A stretch of DNA of 64,000 nucleotides from Amphirosellinia nigrospora (taxonomy: Eukaryota; Ascomycota; Sordariomycetes; Xylariales; Xylariaceae), in assembly GCA_004123355.1 (NCBI GenBank), contig SCHM01000004.1:1798001-1862000 (forward strand), read 5' to 3'. The translations under genes were made by a program, and so were the position numbers. Of the stretch, positions 23,599 through 36,909 are shown in pieces (positions within the stretch are counted from its first letter, which is position 1; each line of letters starts with the position of its first letter). The notes beneath the pieces are model-generated. The model saw only the letters and a list, made by a program, of their open reading frames with translations, did no database searches and had not been told where the DNA came from.

Positions 23599-24939
23599 CC
23601 TAGGTTGATCCTCAGATAATGTGATACGAGGAATGCTGGTGTACAAATACTAGAGCTTACACGAATTTTATACGATTATGGGTCATGAGATGGGATACCT
23701 GTGTAGGAAAGTAGACTGGCCGGATATATGTACTATTTCGTTGTATAATATATAAAGCGATATTGCTGGATAGACTATCTGGCAAGCAGGCAACTCTACA
23801 TTTCAATCAACAAGACACTGTAATATACGATAAGGGAGTCTTACGTATAGTATCTACATACGCCTATATCAACTCTCATACCGTACACAGACTCAAAAAC
23901 ATTTGTAGCGATCGTAACTAATCCCCGTCGAACTCCAGAAGACTTGAGTGGCGGTGGGCATTCAATATTAGGTGGTAGGCTTCGCATAGCAAAACGGCGG
24001 CTTTTCGTATTCGTTTAAGGTTGGTTGTCACACCAACTACTTTGATTCAGACGGTGAGGTACAGTCAGTTACTAGTAGCTCAACCCCATGTCTCTCTCTC
24101 TCTCTCCCACCTCGGTTTACGTCTCGTAATAACTGAGACAAATGAATTCTCGTGTGTATCACTCACCCACCGTCTCTGGCATTACGTAAAACGTTTTCAT
24201 ACTCATCGTGGTGAGTACTGCATAAGATTCTTGCGGCGCCATAGCTAGTGCAAGTGTAACAACAAACGGCCCATTATATACGGAGTAGGTTTGATGGTGC
24301 GATGTAAAGGAGTTAGTGGTGGTAGAATATGATAAATCGTGAAATAGCATCGAATACAGCATAGCATTCAACATGATCTATTACATGTTTGAAAGTCGAA
24401 GTCCTAGATATAGTACGGGCACATTCAACTGATATCGGCCAAGATGGGTTCTAATAAAGTATTAAGTCGTTAAAGCCATGCCTTGATCGGCTGGTCGCTG
24501 GCCTATGTATGTTATGAGCTATATTGGTTGGTTCAAGCAATAATCAGCTGACAGTAATAGTCAATATCTTTGTCTGAAACCCAGTAAACCATCCATTCCC
24601 CCTAATTTTAGCCCTAATTCGTTTTTGTTTCCACGAGGATCCCGATAGCCCATAGCGTGTATGTGTAGTGTGTTTTATGCGACTCTGTATATCGCATACA
24701 GGAAGCTTAATACAATGGTGGACGATCATAACATCGTGAGACCAAAGAAATCCGACCACCGTTTATTTCCATTCCAACGCCTTTCAAAAATGCAGTTCTA
24801 CACGACGGAATCGGTTGATGTATTCCCTTCTTCCATTCTGTTTCACCAAAGGGTATCTCGTTTAGTAATGTGCGTCTCGGACCACACTACCACTGAATCT
24901 AATCAGACTAAACAGACTGGACCAGGCTCAAGCTAGTAG
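23599..24939. other. convergent spacer between CYT-4 and Reg1 genes
   Basis: 3' flanks of both genes; AT-rich with a (CT)n run at 24091-24106. No gene recognised. Confidence 0.4.
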
Positions 24940-26755
24940 TCACCTTCTCCAGCCAACATTCCAGATGACGTGAGCGATGTCTCTGGCCGTGTTGACCGTC
25001 TCAATCACGCGGCCAATGATTCCATCGCTGGGCTGTACATCACCATCTTCATACGGCATAAACATGCCGGACTCGGTACGGCGCATGCCAGCTGGTTGTT
25101 CTTCCTCTCTCAAATCGCCAATGGTAGTAGACCGACGAAGATCTGACTGTCGTGGAATTTCCTCAGGTAGACTTGTACTCGTGTTCGGTTTGCTGCCCGG
25201 AATGAACCCCATATCACCCTCACTATCATGCTGGAAAAATGCGCCCGATGGTGACGGTCGTAATGTCTCTTGTGACGGTGAGGGTGATATCATCGGACTC
25301 TTCACTATGCCTGTGCTGTGCTTAATGGCGCTATCAGGCGGTGCTGGCGAGTCTTCCCTATACTTAAGAGTAGTTGATGGGAGCATTGCGATCGTCTTGC
25401 TTTCATTGATATTATTGATAGGCATCTTTTTCCGCAAATATATAGGTTTCTTCCGGTTTTGGTGGTCTTCATCATGATTGCGTCATCATCCGAGTCGCTA
25501 TCATCGCATCTCCAATGGTGAGAATCTAGTTCGTCATCATCGTCGTCTCCTTTTATCTCAACCGCAATACATTGCTTAACTTGTTCGTCAAAATGTATAT
25601 GTTTCCTCTCAGTCGCAGGGGACGTCAGACCTGATGTCGCAGCTGATGGCACAAGACTCGTGTTCGCTCTACTTCTCCTTCGCTTGGAGAAGGGGAAAGT
25701 AACGATATCGGTGTGGGCGCGGTGCAAAATAGGTCTACTCATCCTACTAGTAGCACCTTTCTGCTGGGCTTGCACGGCGGCGGCGGCTTGCTTAAGTAGC
25801 GAAGAAGATGAGATTGATCGCTGAAGCATGACTTCGGACATGGACCTCTTTTTTAAAATGGGTTTTTTGTGAACGAAGGAGTCTGATCTGGATAATGCTG
25901 AACTGCTTCGTTCGGGACTACTGGAAAGCATCGTACACTGGCGCGTCTGAAGGGGTCCATATAACCAAGTAACATCGCAGTCCTTTAGCCTTTGCGCAGA
26001 TATTAGCGTTAAATCACAAAAGAAAGGAGAGAATAATATATACCAGTTCAGAGTCTCCGGAGAGACAGTTTTCAGTCCGTATTTAGCCTTCATCCACGTC
26101 CTCCATGAAGCGTTCTCTAACCGCGGCGCATTAGGGAACTCGCCTCTCTTCGATATTATGTAGCGCCATGATGACCAGATATCTTCTCTTCCAATTGTGC
26201 GACAGGTAGTCCACATGATGGGGGGTGGTGTTCGACAGCCGTATCGTCTTCGGCATGCTCGGGAACAATGGGAGACCCAGGGCGCGAGTACTAGCAGATG
26301 TATCATCTGCTAAAGAAGCTACGTAGGTATCCTCGGCATGTTTGGAGTCTAATGAAGGCTCTATATCGTCCAATTCGTCCAACATAAAATACGGATTATC
26401 GCCATACTCGGAAAGGAGCAACGGGTCGCGGGATTCAACGGACGCATCGCTCTCATACTGCCATCCAATGAGACACTGGTTGCGGGCGTAGAAGTATAAG
26501 AAAGATTGGATTCGCTCTCTACGTGAGGGATGGTGGGCGACGATGGGCCGGAAGACGGGCTTGGGGCGGGCACGACATGGATCGGTTGGTGGTGGTAGTT
26601 GTCAAGGAAGAGTTGGTCTATCCTAGAAGTTGAGGCTGAGGTGTGAAAGCCTGTTGACGTATGACTCGGACGCCGAATTTGGACTGCGAGTGTGACCGTC
26701 GCAGAGCGGATGGCGTGAAGAGATCGCTCTCCTCCGAGGAAAGAACCACGGCCAT
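24940..26755 (-). CDS. Reg1-like regulatory subunit of protein phosphatase 1
   Basis: About 587 residues. In yeast, Reg1 targets the PP1 catalytic subunit Glc7 to Snf1 and glucose-repression substrates; a similar role is inferred here. The conserved domain is visible: DYLSHNW, EDIWSSWRYIISKRGEFP, ENASWRTWMKAKYGL and WLYGPLQT. The likely PP1-docking site is ERKHIHFDEQVKQCIAVE, where KHIHF fits the RVxF-like site of Reg1. It is followed by an acidic run (GDDDDDELDS). The C-terminal signature is VNTARDIAHVIWNVGWRR. A 54-bp intron lies at 25990-26043. The start is the ATG at 26755 (MAVVLSSEESDLFTP). Four one-base slips (near 26635, 26454, 26190 and 25447) break the frame. It converges with the CYT-4 gene. 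Confidence 0.85.
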
Positions 26756-29700
26756 GTTCCGATCTATTTTCAGATCGGGCGTCGACCGAAACGCACGATA
26801 CACTCCTCCGACTTGGCCACTTATAATAAGACCGCGACCACCGTCATGCCAACCGGGTTCTCTCGGCCGACACTGACGTGTAGAACGCGGGCGCGCAAAA
26901 CCTTGCTTGATGTGGACAGTCGAGACTGGGGACAGGTTCTTTGTTACGGTTGCGGGTTCCGGGGTTTGATTCGATGGGGCTAGACTGCGCCTCGAGCGTT
27001 CAAAGGTGTATAAGAGATGTATACGGCAGGCTACTGGGGGGTGTTGATAGTACGAGTTACAGTGAGGAATCCGTGGCAAAAGCCGTGAAGAGGACGGTTT
27101 GGCGGATTTCGCATGGTGTGTATCTCTTATCCCGTATTATCGGCACGACTTATTCACAACCCGAGGCCGGTGGAAAAGAGGGAGAGGTAGGCAGATGGAG
27201 GATGGGATCGGGAAAGAGAAAACGATGGAGATAGCAGACTTGTGGTGTTGTGGTGGTTATCAGGATGGATTCGGCACTAGCGAGGGTTCGCGGCAAAATC
27301 AAAATCTTGAGCGTCTTAATTAGTGCCGCCTGTTGAGTTTTAGCACAACCAGGTTCGGGAGTGGTGAGTGGTGAGTGGTGCGTGGAGCGAGACGATGGAA
27401 TCCGGGAGATCGGAAGTCCACGCCAAGGAAAGGGTTAGAGTGTTATAGCAGCAGAACTGGAGTCGAGATGTCGAGATTGCCCCAGTCCTGCCCAGTAGGT
27501 TGCGCTGTGATGCAGAATGCACTGCTAGTGTCGTCTTGTGGGGCGGGATGGCAGCCCCCGCTTTGCGCGTGAGTGTGGTGTGTGTGGTGGTACAAGTACT
27601 CGGATACCTAGCTAGCTGCCGTAGCTGTAGCTGGTTGTACCTATAGGTAGTCGGCCCTGGGCGCCTATCTAGGTAAGTCCCTGGAGGTGTACCTAGGCAC
27701 GCTACAGGCCCAGGATCTCAGCTGCGCCCCAGTTCTTGTTGCGCTAAAATGCAAAAACTTATCTCATGTTACGTACATTACTGTAGGTTTGGTTGGATCG
27801 AAAAGAAACGGTAGGGCAAGACCTCCTGCAAGACCTCGATGGTGTTGTGGGTTACGACGGAAGTACCTGCCGCAGCCTTTCAATAATAGTCACACTATAG
27901 TATAGTACTATAGTTGATGCTCCGGATGGGAATGCGGTTTGGATAACGAGTCATGAACAACATATCGGATAGGAATGTCAACATCGGCGTGGTGTAAGTC
28001 GTTTGTTTCCCTATATGGAGGCGAGCCAATGAATTGCCACCTCGACGGCCACCGGCAATGCCGTAGGGGAGAATCAGGGCGATGCTTGGTAATTGCACCA
28101 CACTACTGCACGCCGCGCATGCCAGCTTGCAGGCCGCATCGAGAGGGCAAGTCTAGTCTCCCTTGGGGTGCCAAGGGCATGTAAACAGTGCAGCAAAAGA
28201 ATGCAATTGCACTGGCACTGGCACTGACACTTACGGGGCTGATGGTCCAATTGACCTGGTCTAGTAAATGTCCGAGCCTTAGGTCAATTGCCTACTAATT
28301 GACAAGACCAATTATGCCGAGTGATAAGGAATTGGTGTTGCTTAGGCATGTAAACCTTTTTTGAGGGCAAGGCGAGAGGAATTGGAGGGGGGGAAAACCG
28401 ATGTTTGAGCTACGAGGCGTATGCAGCATGCTACCGTCACGCTTCCGCTGTGGGGAGAGTAAATCTAACCTAATAATAACTAGATGCTAATATGACCAAC
28501 CCTACGGCATACAAGCACACACAGCAGTAGGCGGAGAGGAACGAGAAGAAGGGAGAAACGATAGATCCGCAGGGGAAGCTGACGCCTTAGATCACTGACC
28601 CAGAAACATTGCCTACAGTGCAGAGGGCAGGTAAATACTATAAAGTGTGTGATTTGCGTGCGAGTGACAACGGTGGTGAGATATCTGGGGTAAAGTCATC
28701 AAATAGCTCTGGTCATCTGATCACCTGCACTACCTTAGTACCATGGATTTGGGCGTGTATCAAGCCCTCACCGCTGGTGATAGTCATCAACAATGCCACA
28801 AACAGTCTCACAAGGCTACGCCTCTTTGCCAGGCAAATCCGGGGATACATGGATATGAGACTATATTGGAAAAGATGTATGAGGTACTCGAGGGGGTTTG
28901 CGCGGGAGGAAGAAATTCTAGGAGAATACAGTAAGTAAGGTGACGCCTTGGTATCCCTGGCTTCTGCCCTGCCGAGCAGATACTGAGTAGGCTAAGTGAT
29001 CCAAGTTACACGTATAGACAAACTATCAACCGGAGGTTAATTCGAACAGGACCGGTCGAGGGAGCCGTCTCCCGTCTGACAGAGTCGGTCCTGGTTAGAT
29101 GAGACCGGCCAACGACTGACTTGCCTATTACATCACCTGTGTACAGTGTGTATGTGTGCTTACCTACGCGCACGTTTTGGGCGGGGACCCGGCACGACGT
29201 TTTCACCTACCAGCATGACAAGGCGAACAGTAAGGATTGTTGAGAACTGTGCAGGATATTTGTGTTGATTCACCTACATACATCCTTTTTTTTCTTCTTT
29301 CTCGGTGAGACCAAAAGTTCTTCCCACGCCGCCGACGCGCGTCGGAGCACACACGATTCGTAAACCGGGCTCTCAGACTCGGAGCTAACCGGGTACCCAG
29401 ATAACAACTTAACGCCGGCGGCTAACAGGATATTGGGTAAACTCAGTTTGGAGGGTCTTTGCCATATAACCTTCCAGTGCTTATAGCCATTTTCAAGTGC
29501 CCATCGATAAACTTGCAAAGCAATACCATATTATATAGCGCGGCCAGGATGCGACCACACGTCGGCCCTCACAGCCAATGTATTCCCGGTTGACTCGGCG
29601 CATACCCGGAAGCTATTGCCCGGCCTTGCTATACAATGTGTAACAAAAACCTTGAAGCCATCGGAGAGGCCATCGGAGAGAATGGCTCACACCAAACGGC

Positions 29701-32700
29701 AAAATAGACTCGATGTCTCACTCAGCATGCCCAGACCTGGCTGATCTATGTCCCTACTAAGGAGAGCCTGTGGTCATGGGGTTACCCTGTGGACAACGAC
29801 TTCGACGAGACCAGTTGAGGCACCATCTGAACCATAATACGAGGCGCTGATCACGACATATCTCGTTTCCGATCCCATCTAAGGATCATGGTCTTTAGAG
29901 GTTCTCGAAGCTCTACGCTACACGACCCGGTAGGTTGGCATCCACGTAATCCCCACCCCTCGCCCCCCGCACAAACCACAAACTCGCAACGGCTGTCTTG
30001 GGCCGCCTAGGCTAGTAACTCTGGCTAGTAAACGGAATTGTCTAACACGGTTAAGCCCCGCGCTGTCTCACAATGCGGTTGCGGGGAAACTGAAGTATGT
30101 AGGTACCTAGATAGGTGTGTTACCTGGGTAGAGAAATTAAGGTGCTGGTTTTGGCGAGCTAGATCCATGATGCATCTTGGTCCTCCCTCACATGTAGTGT
30201 AGGTACTACGGTAATCTAGTACCACCAAGTACCAGGTATGTAGTACAGCTAGCACATGGTCTTACGTTGTGCATACATTTCATACATATCGACAATCGAC
30301 CTCAATGGTTCAGATTCTCATCACATCATGCGTTATTACAAACACCCAATCGCTCTCCCAATGTGACACCGCTAATATCGTCATACGAGTACGTAAGTAT
30401 ATAGTAAGGTGCTAGATAGTAGATTGAAGGCCAGGTATGAATAGAGCGGAACTAGTAGAACGGATAGCTATAGTAGTCGGTCTAGCGACGTCAAGGGGGA
30501 ATATATGGACTCGAATTACATCATTGTCCCTTGATATCATAATTGGATTCGGTACTTCATATTTATAGAAATAAGTCGTTGCTTGACTCACGAAACGATA
30601 TCAGACGACATATGCCATTATCTAGCTCGAAACTAGTTAGTCGACGAGCGTGTATCTACTATGATATAACAAGTTGCAGAGCATTGCCGAAAAGGTATCA
30701 CTCTTAGAGCGTACCTGAATGGGGTTGTTGATTGTCCCTCGAACAGACCTCGAATACCCCACTTCAAGGTGAATGAAAGAAAGGTATCTTCTCCCCGCCC
30801 GTGGTGGAATTGATTCGCCCATAGCTGCCAATGGCTCAAGCACCGATCGACGGCTTATACAGTACATAGTAGGTAAGTCTGAATGCATTTCGGCAAGCTA
30901 AAATGGTCGACTCATGCTCTGCGTAATGAGATTTGATCTACACGTGCAGTACAGTGACTAATGATATCCGTGTCTGCCCGTGTAGGTAGTATTGTATCAT
31001 ACTTAGAGATAGGCCTTGCCTGGATAGGCCTCTAGCTGGAGATAAGGATCTCGAAACGTTTTGTTCTTGACGTGCCTATCCGGTTTGCTGCATGCTTTAC
31101 GAGAGTCTAAAAGAAAGGTGCCTGAGTCAATCCTACTCGTGAGCTGATGATTACAGTAAATGCATTCGTTGCCTTGCTGCAACGGTACAAACAGTTCGCC
31201 CGTTGAACTCGCTACAAGCTGGATAAGGTCTATGCGTAAAGTTGCTCTTTTTGAGGTCGTAGAGGGAACGAGTGATCAGAATGGAAGCCACCGTGTGTGG
31301 TGAGGATAGACACGGTCTGTTGTACCTACCTTCAGCAAAGTAACCTTGGAAGTGCCTTGTCAACCTAATAGATTGTGAGATTGCCAAGTGCTTTCCTCTT
31401 TGTACTCAATGCAACATTATTCAGTAGCTCGAGATTTGACTTTAGGGCTAGAGGCGGGCCTGGAATCCCTTGCGTTAGTCGACTTGAAGCTGTCGTCTTT
31501 CATCACTCGAGTTCTAGAGCGCCGATCTTTGTGTGCTTCGGAGTAAACACTCGCATTTTAAACAACAATGAGCTCACCGGCACCGACCGGTCTGCACCAA
31601 AAGAGCGCTACAACTCTCAAATGTCACCCGCAGTCATATGAAGGCCCCAGTAATTGAGCTCCAACGCATCCATCAGGCTTTCATCATCTGCATTGGAGGG
31701 TGGCTCGCTGCCCTTACCATTCGCTTTCATCATAACCGGCAACCAAATCGCGCGCTTATCAGAGCTATCAGTCAGATCTGAGATGCTTTATCTCGGGAAT
31801 GGGTACGAGCTAGGGGGAAGGGGAAGGGGAAGGGAGGCTGACGGGTTATCGCGGATCGTTCCCACACACCCCTGACTTCTGCCCTGGCCTACAGTCCCAA
31901 GTGTGTGGTTGCATTATGCTAGGTGACATTGCAGTGTCACTCTGATGGACTCGCTTATTTCTGCCAACGTTCTCTATCGATGGAGCCATCTGCAGTGCCC
32001 TGCGCGTTATCTCGAGTGCATGTCTGAAGCGCCGACTGGCGAAACAATGCATATCGCGGTATGCCGAAGCAGGCAAGCCCGTGTACGTTATCAGTCTTGT
32101 GGTTTCATACTAAATGAATACCCATCAAGTATAGGGCCAGGAGAAGGAGGCACGAACATGTTCGCCAAGAGATGGAATTACACATTCGAGGACACAGCTA
32201 ACGCTGCGGCCGTTCATTCTGCAGGGAACGGCTGATGGAGATGACATTGATTGACAAGAGAGCTGGACAGAGACGAGCAGACATCACGCGATCTTCCCAC
32301 GTGAAAATAGATCCAGCGCCGGGCTTCACAGCAGATCATGGCAGCCAAGCGAGCCGATGCACGTATGATTTGCAGTCAACGACGTTGCCTTCGGCGTCTG
32401 CACCTCGCGCCAAACTACTTTGCCGTGTACCCATACCATTTTCAAATCATACCCTATTCAGACTCTTGTGACACGGCGCGCAGGTGGAAGCGAACTCAAG
32501 AGCCAATTGAAGACAACATGTGGAGGAGCTACTTCGGCTTCATATGTCGTCCGATGCAAGCCTTATGAATGTCCTTGGCAATGGGCGGCTCATTCGCCTA
32601 GCACCCGGGCCGCCGTTGGCTGTGCATGCGATAGCGGTCCCGTTGCGGGCTAACGACCCATCGTAATTAGTTGTGGCCTGGCGGATTGATATATAGTATA

Positions 32701-32991
32701 TATCCACCTTTTCCCCTTGCTATTCCTAGGAACGCTGCATCTCCTGCGTCGCTGTAGGCGCCTTTATTATCGCCATGGTCCACTGTTCTACATCGGCTCA
32801 TCTGTGCGGCAACACGAGTAAGGCACATACATGAACCAAAGGTGTTTGCGGGTCCTTATTTTCACATGCTTTCTTTCAGTGCTATCGGTCAGTTCATTTG
32901 CTTAATGTGTCATCGTGCCGTTACTGTCGCGTCCGAATTCTCGATTGGGGCACTTGTTGAAACTGTTTATACTGGCGTTTCTATAACTCGT
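26756..32991. other. 6.2-kb region with no recognisable gene
   Basis: Only short unrelated ORFs. Small tandem repeats occur: GCACTG x3 at 28209-28226 and GCCATCGGAGAG x2 at 29657-29680. A 10-bp inverted pair (CAATTGACCT / AGGTCAATTG) lies near 28245-28290. TAGGTACCTA-like words cluster near 27600-27700 and 30095-30240. No transposase, reverse transcriptase or terminal repeats were seen by eye. Confidence 0.35.
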
Positions 32992-34629
32992 CTATGGTAT
33001 GTCTTTTGTCGGCTCATCCCTAGGAGCAAATGCGACATCGGGAGGTACACGAAAAGAGGCACAAAACATGCGCTTATTTGGTGCCACAGCCCTAATTTCT
33101 AATACGGCCGCTTCTCCGGGAACCTCTGGGTCGCCGAGTTTGATGGGGACGCCTAGCTCGGCCGTAATCCGTTCGCATACGTCTAGCATTGGCGTTTCGC
33201 CTTCAGCCTTGGCTGCGAAGCAGTGGACGTGGACCATGGGGAGCTTTGTGCGAGTGTGAGGCTCGAATAGCTGCTCATGTCCGGCATAGAGCCCACGGTA
33301 GTGGGGGAGGAAGGTGATCGCTGAGGCTGGAAGATTCATCACAAAGTGCGATATCGTCGGGGGACTGGGATGCGCTCCTCCGGCTCCTCTTTCGCCTTTT
33401 CGTCATCCTTCTGCTGTCGATGTCTATTGGCGTGCTTCTTCTTTTTCGTGACAGCATGTTCTCCACCGGTAGAAGCAGCGTAGACCAAGTCGGCGGCTTT
33501 CCTGATAAATACCCGGCCGTCCTCATTAAATGCGCGAACGTATTGGGCGACCTAAAAGCAAACAACTATAAGTATTGCATCCCTGCCAGAGCCACGGTGT
33601 CGTCGTACCTTGTTACGTTTAACATTTGAGTCGAGAGATCCATAGCTATTAGGATTGTAGTCGTTCGCCCATACAAAAACACCCCTCTTCCCGGCGGGAA
33701 TAGCAAAAGGGCCAATACCCGCCATAACATCACACACTACCTCACCCGGCTTGAATAAGTGAATGAGACGTCTATGTTCGCCTTCCAGCTTGCTATTCCA
33801 GTAGACTTTAGCGTAGTCGAAATTGAAAACACAGTCATTTTCGCGCGCCTCGACGTTGAGGTCGTCATCGCCAGACAGGACCTCGTATGCAAAGGTGCGG
33901 AACTCGGACTCGGTGCCGACGTTTGCCACTTTGTTGATGACGGTCCGCACGGCGGGGTTCTTGTCTATCAGCACCTCGGCGATCAATTTCTTGTATGGCA
34001 GAAACTGCTCCCTTAGATTCAAGTGCGCCACATGGCCGGCCTGGTTGAAGCCTGTTGGAATGCCGTCGTGTTCGTCGCGGGGCTCCGGCGGCAGCAGACA
34101 CCGCATCACCTCCTCGTCCAGTATGTGTAGTCAAGCGACAGGTCGTATGGGACGATGCCCAGCTCTTGCTTATCCACCCCATCGCGGAGAAGGGGTGTCC
34201 ATGTGTCGGGCGCTATACACGTCGATTTTGGTCAGAAGACCTCGTCACTCTAATTTGGTAAAGCATTTGCTCACCTTTCGGCCGCACCTTAGGATGGAGA
34301 AGCAGACATCGAGCGCCCTGCGACGCAAGGGCCTGGTCTGGATGTGGAACCACAACCGACACTCTGTCAGCCGTCAGGAGCGTATTATCCTTCTGCAAGT
34401 TCTGGCGCCATTGTGAGATCTTCTTCTTGTCTGCGACAGCGACGGCTGTGAGGTTTATTGTCTTAGCGAAAAGCGTACGGTCCAGCACGCCGATGGTATG
34501 ACGGATAGCGGGCGGGCGCAGAAGGTTGCTCATGTCCTCCTCGGTTGTGGGATCCTAAGAGCCGATGGTGGTAAGTTAGTGCGTCCGTTGAGAATCGAAT
34601 GCCAAGGGGCCGGAGTGACGTACCGCCAT
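32992..34629 (-). CDS. TRM5: tRNA (guanine37-N1)-methyltransferase Trm5
   Basis: Makes m1G37 next to the anticodon using S-adenosylmethionine, preventing +1 frameshifting in translation; cytosol and mitochondria in yeast. About 483 residues. Family blocks are [39 protein letters not shown], the SAM motif [45 protein letters not shown] and VHVHCFAAK. There are four exons. The first is only ATGGCG (34624-34629), spliced over a canonical 69-bp intron (34555-34623; GTACGT, CTAAC, TTAG) to give [17 protein letters not shown]. The other introns are 34213-34274 and 33552-33608. Two missing-base slips, near 34117 and in a G5 run at about 33359-33363, break the frame. It is divergent from the AlkB gene. 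Confidence 0.92.
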
Positions 34630-35367
34630 AGCTGGAAAATTAGCATGTTCGTGATCGCGGAACTTTGCGACTCTGATTTGGGTAGATAATTAGGTACCGG
34701 GACCCTTGCCTGCGGGGCAATGCGGGCAGCCCGCCTACTCTGGTCACCTTTCATGGCTATTCACGCCCCCATTTCAACCCGAGTTGGATAACCAACATGT
34801 ATACTTTATTTTGCCATCTTTTTCTTTTTCCAAGAATCTCATATACTTAGAGAGAGGGAATATTTCTCGAATACGTAACAGATATATGTAAAATAAACTT
34901 CTATGTAATGCCTAAGATTATGATGTGTTTCAATATTTGTCTCTTTCCTTTCACCAAGCTATAAGTAAGTACATACCTCTTTATTCTGGTGCAGCGCTTA
35001 AGATGGCGACTAAATGTACCTATGCCAATACGCAGATGGTAGTATGGATAGCTGAAAAGGGGGCGCTCATAGGAACGCTAAATATTGCGGGCTTTAGCGG
35101 ACAGGTAGGGCTGCGGCTGTGGCACTCTGCATGCAAGGCTGATGATCGACCAGCGACACATGCGTCATAGGTCTGACGAGGCTGAAGCGTGAAAGCGGCT
35201 GAGCGCTAGATCATCTATGACGGTTATCTATTAGTTTATTGGGCAACCATCTTCACCGCTGTTCATCCGATGCTGAAGTACGCTATCTTTATTTTATAAG
35301 AAAACAATTGCTGCTCTTTAATTTGGTCAATTGTAGTTCTTTGCGAAGTCATAGTATACTCATAACG
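34630..35367. promoter_or_regulatory. divergent spacer between TRM5 and AlkB genes
   Basis: 738 bp between two start codons, so it should hold both promoters. AT-rich at 34800-34960. No specific factor site is claimed. Confidence 0.4.
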
Positions 35368-36826
35368 ATGTCAAAGAAACGAACGATTGATGCATATTTC
35401 GGCGTGCCGAAGGCCAAGAGGCCGCGCGATTCTGATACCTTGATTCCCGAGAATGAATCTATATCAGGTAAGTCACACAACTTCTCGAATGATTCATATC
35501 AAGACACGGTATTGTGGGTTTACGTAGCTGAGAAGTAGGCAACGGGCTCCCGCATAGTGGAGCGTAGTACAACATATAACTAATACAATCAACTTAAAAG
35601 ACTACAAATTCCCACTCAGCAGCGGAGAATATAAGAATAATGGGTTTACGACGCATACATCGTACCCATTCCCCATACCGCGTCTACCAGGAGCTCTCGA
35701 GGCTGAGGTCTCCGGTCCGCCAACGCGGGCCGCACGCGCCATAGCCGACCAGCCAGACCTCGACCTTTTGTATTTCGATCCGTATATCTGCGGCCGGCTT
35801 CCCGACATCTCTTCGAATTTCTGCGGGCCGAGTTACCGTTTTTCGTGTCGAGTATGACATTATGCGAGGCCCGACTAAGACACACATCCGCACGCCTCGG
35901 GTAAGAGTTATGGCAGTTTTTAAATCATCGCTCTCCTATTATTCCGTCGACTAAGAGGATAAAATCCCCTCTTGAAATTTGGTTATATTGAAGAATACCT
36001 AGGGTATCTTTGCCCCTCGAGTTGTAGTCCTTTGCTGATTCCACGATGTATATAGTGGACAACCGTATTTGGGCTGGACGAGACGGCGCTTTTCGAGACT
36101 AGTCTCCCGTCTAAATCCAGTTCACTATCTGATCCTAAGTCTACAATCGAGAGGGTGGTGGATGCGCGTACAGGGAAGCCAGTTCCCGTTGGGCAAATAG
36201 ATGATACAAAGGGGCAAAAGGGGCAAACGGGTTACAAAGCAATACCCCGTCCTATCCCTCATTGTCTTGACGTCCTACGGAGATCCACCGAGACGGCGAC
36301 GGGATGTCAGTTCAATTTTTGTCTCGTGAACTACTACGCCTCGGGCGCCGACAGTATCTCATTCCATAGCGATGATGAGCGGTTTCTAGGCCCACTCCCG
36401 GCGATCGCGTCGTTTTCGTTAGGTGCATCCCGAGATTTTGTGATGAAACACAAGCCACCAAAGTCGGAACCAGGGGAGACCACGATCAATGGGACATTGA
36501 AGGCGCCACTTAAGCTACCCCTCACGACTGGCGATATGGTGTTAATGCGCGGCAGGACGCAGGCGAACTGGCTGCATTCAATTCCTAAGCGTAGTGGTAA
36601 GAACGAATGGGACGGCGGGCGTATTAACATCACCTTTCGACGGGCCTTGGTGAGAGGAGGCACAGAGAATTATTATCAATACAATGTTGGCAATGGTCCT
36701 GTTTATAAATGGAATAACGCAGCCCAAGAGATGCGGCCGTGGTTGCACGCCCCGAACCATAAGCATTGGGTATCTCCTCTCGCTCTAAGCCCACTCATAT
36801 CTCCGTTTTACAGATCGAATTTGTAG
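35368..36826 (+). CDS. AlkB-like 2-oxoglutarate/Fe(II) dioxygenase (ALKBH2/3 type)
   Basis: Predicted oxidative demethylase of alkylated DNA or RNA bases, about 390 residues. The N-terminus KKRTIDAYFGVPKAKRPR combines a PCNA-binding (PIP)-like motif with a basic nuclear-type patch. The dioxygenase core is clear: NFCLVNYYASGADSISFHSD with the iron-binding HxD, LPAIASFSLGASRDF, the second iron histidine in NWLHSIPKR, and the 2-oxoglutarate arginines in RINITFRRA. Three exons: 35368-35467, 35601-35900 and 36056-36826. The first intron ends with a CTAAT branch and AAAAG acceptor. Two missing-base slips in exon 2 (near 35789 and in the T-run near 35840) separate ICGR from LFEFL-type sequence and YDIMRGPTKTHIRTPR. 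The 3' end lies 83 bp from that of NUS1. Confidence 0.88.
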
Positions 36827-36909
36827 TAATGCTCATCCAACGCCTACATGCGTCTATTTATGCCCTCGCTCTCTACATTTATAATTTCAAAGCGATTTAT
36901 TAGCGGGCT

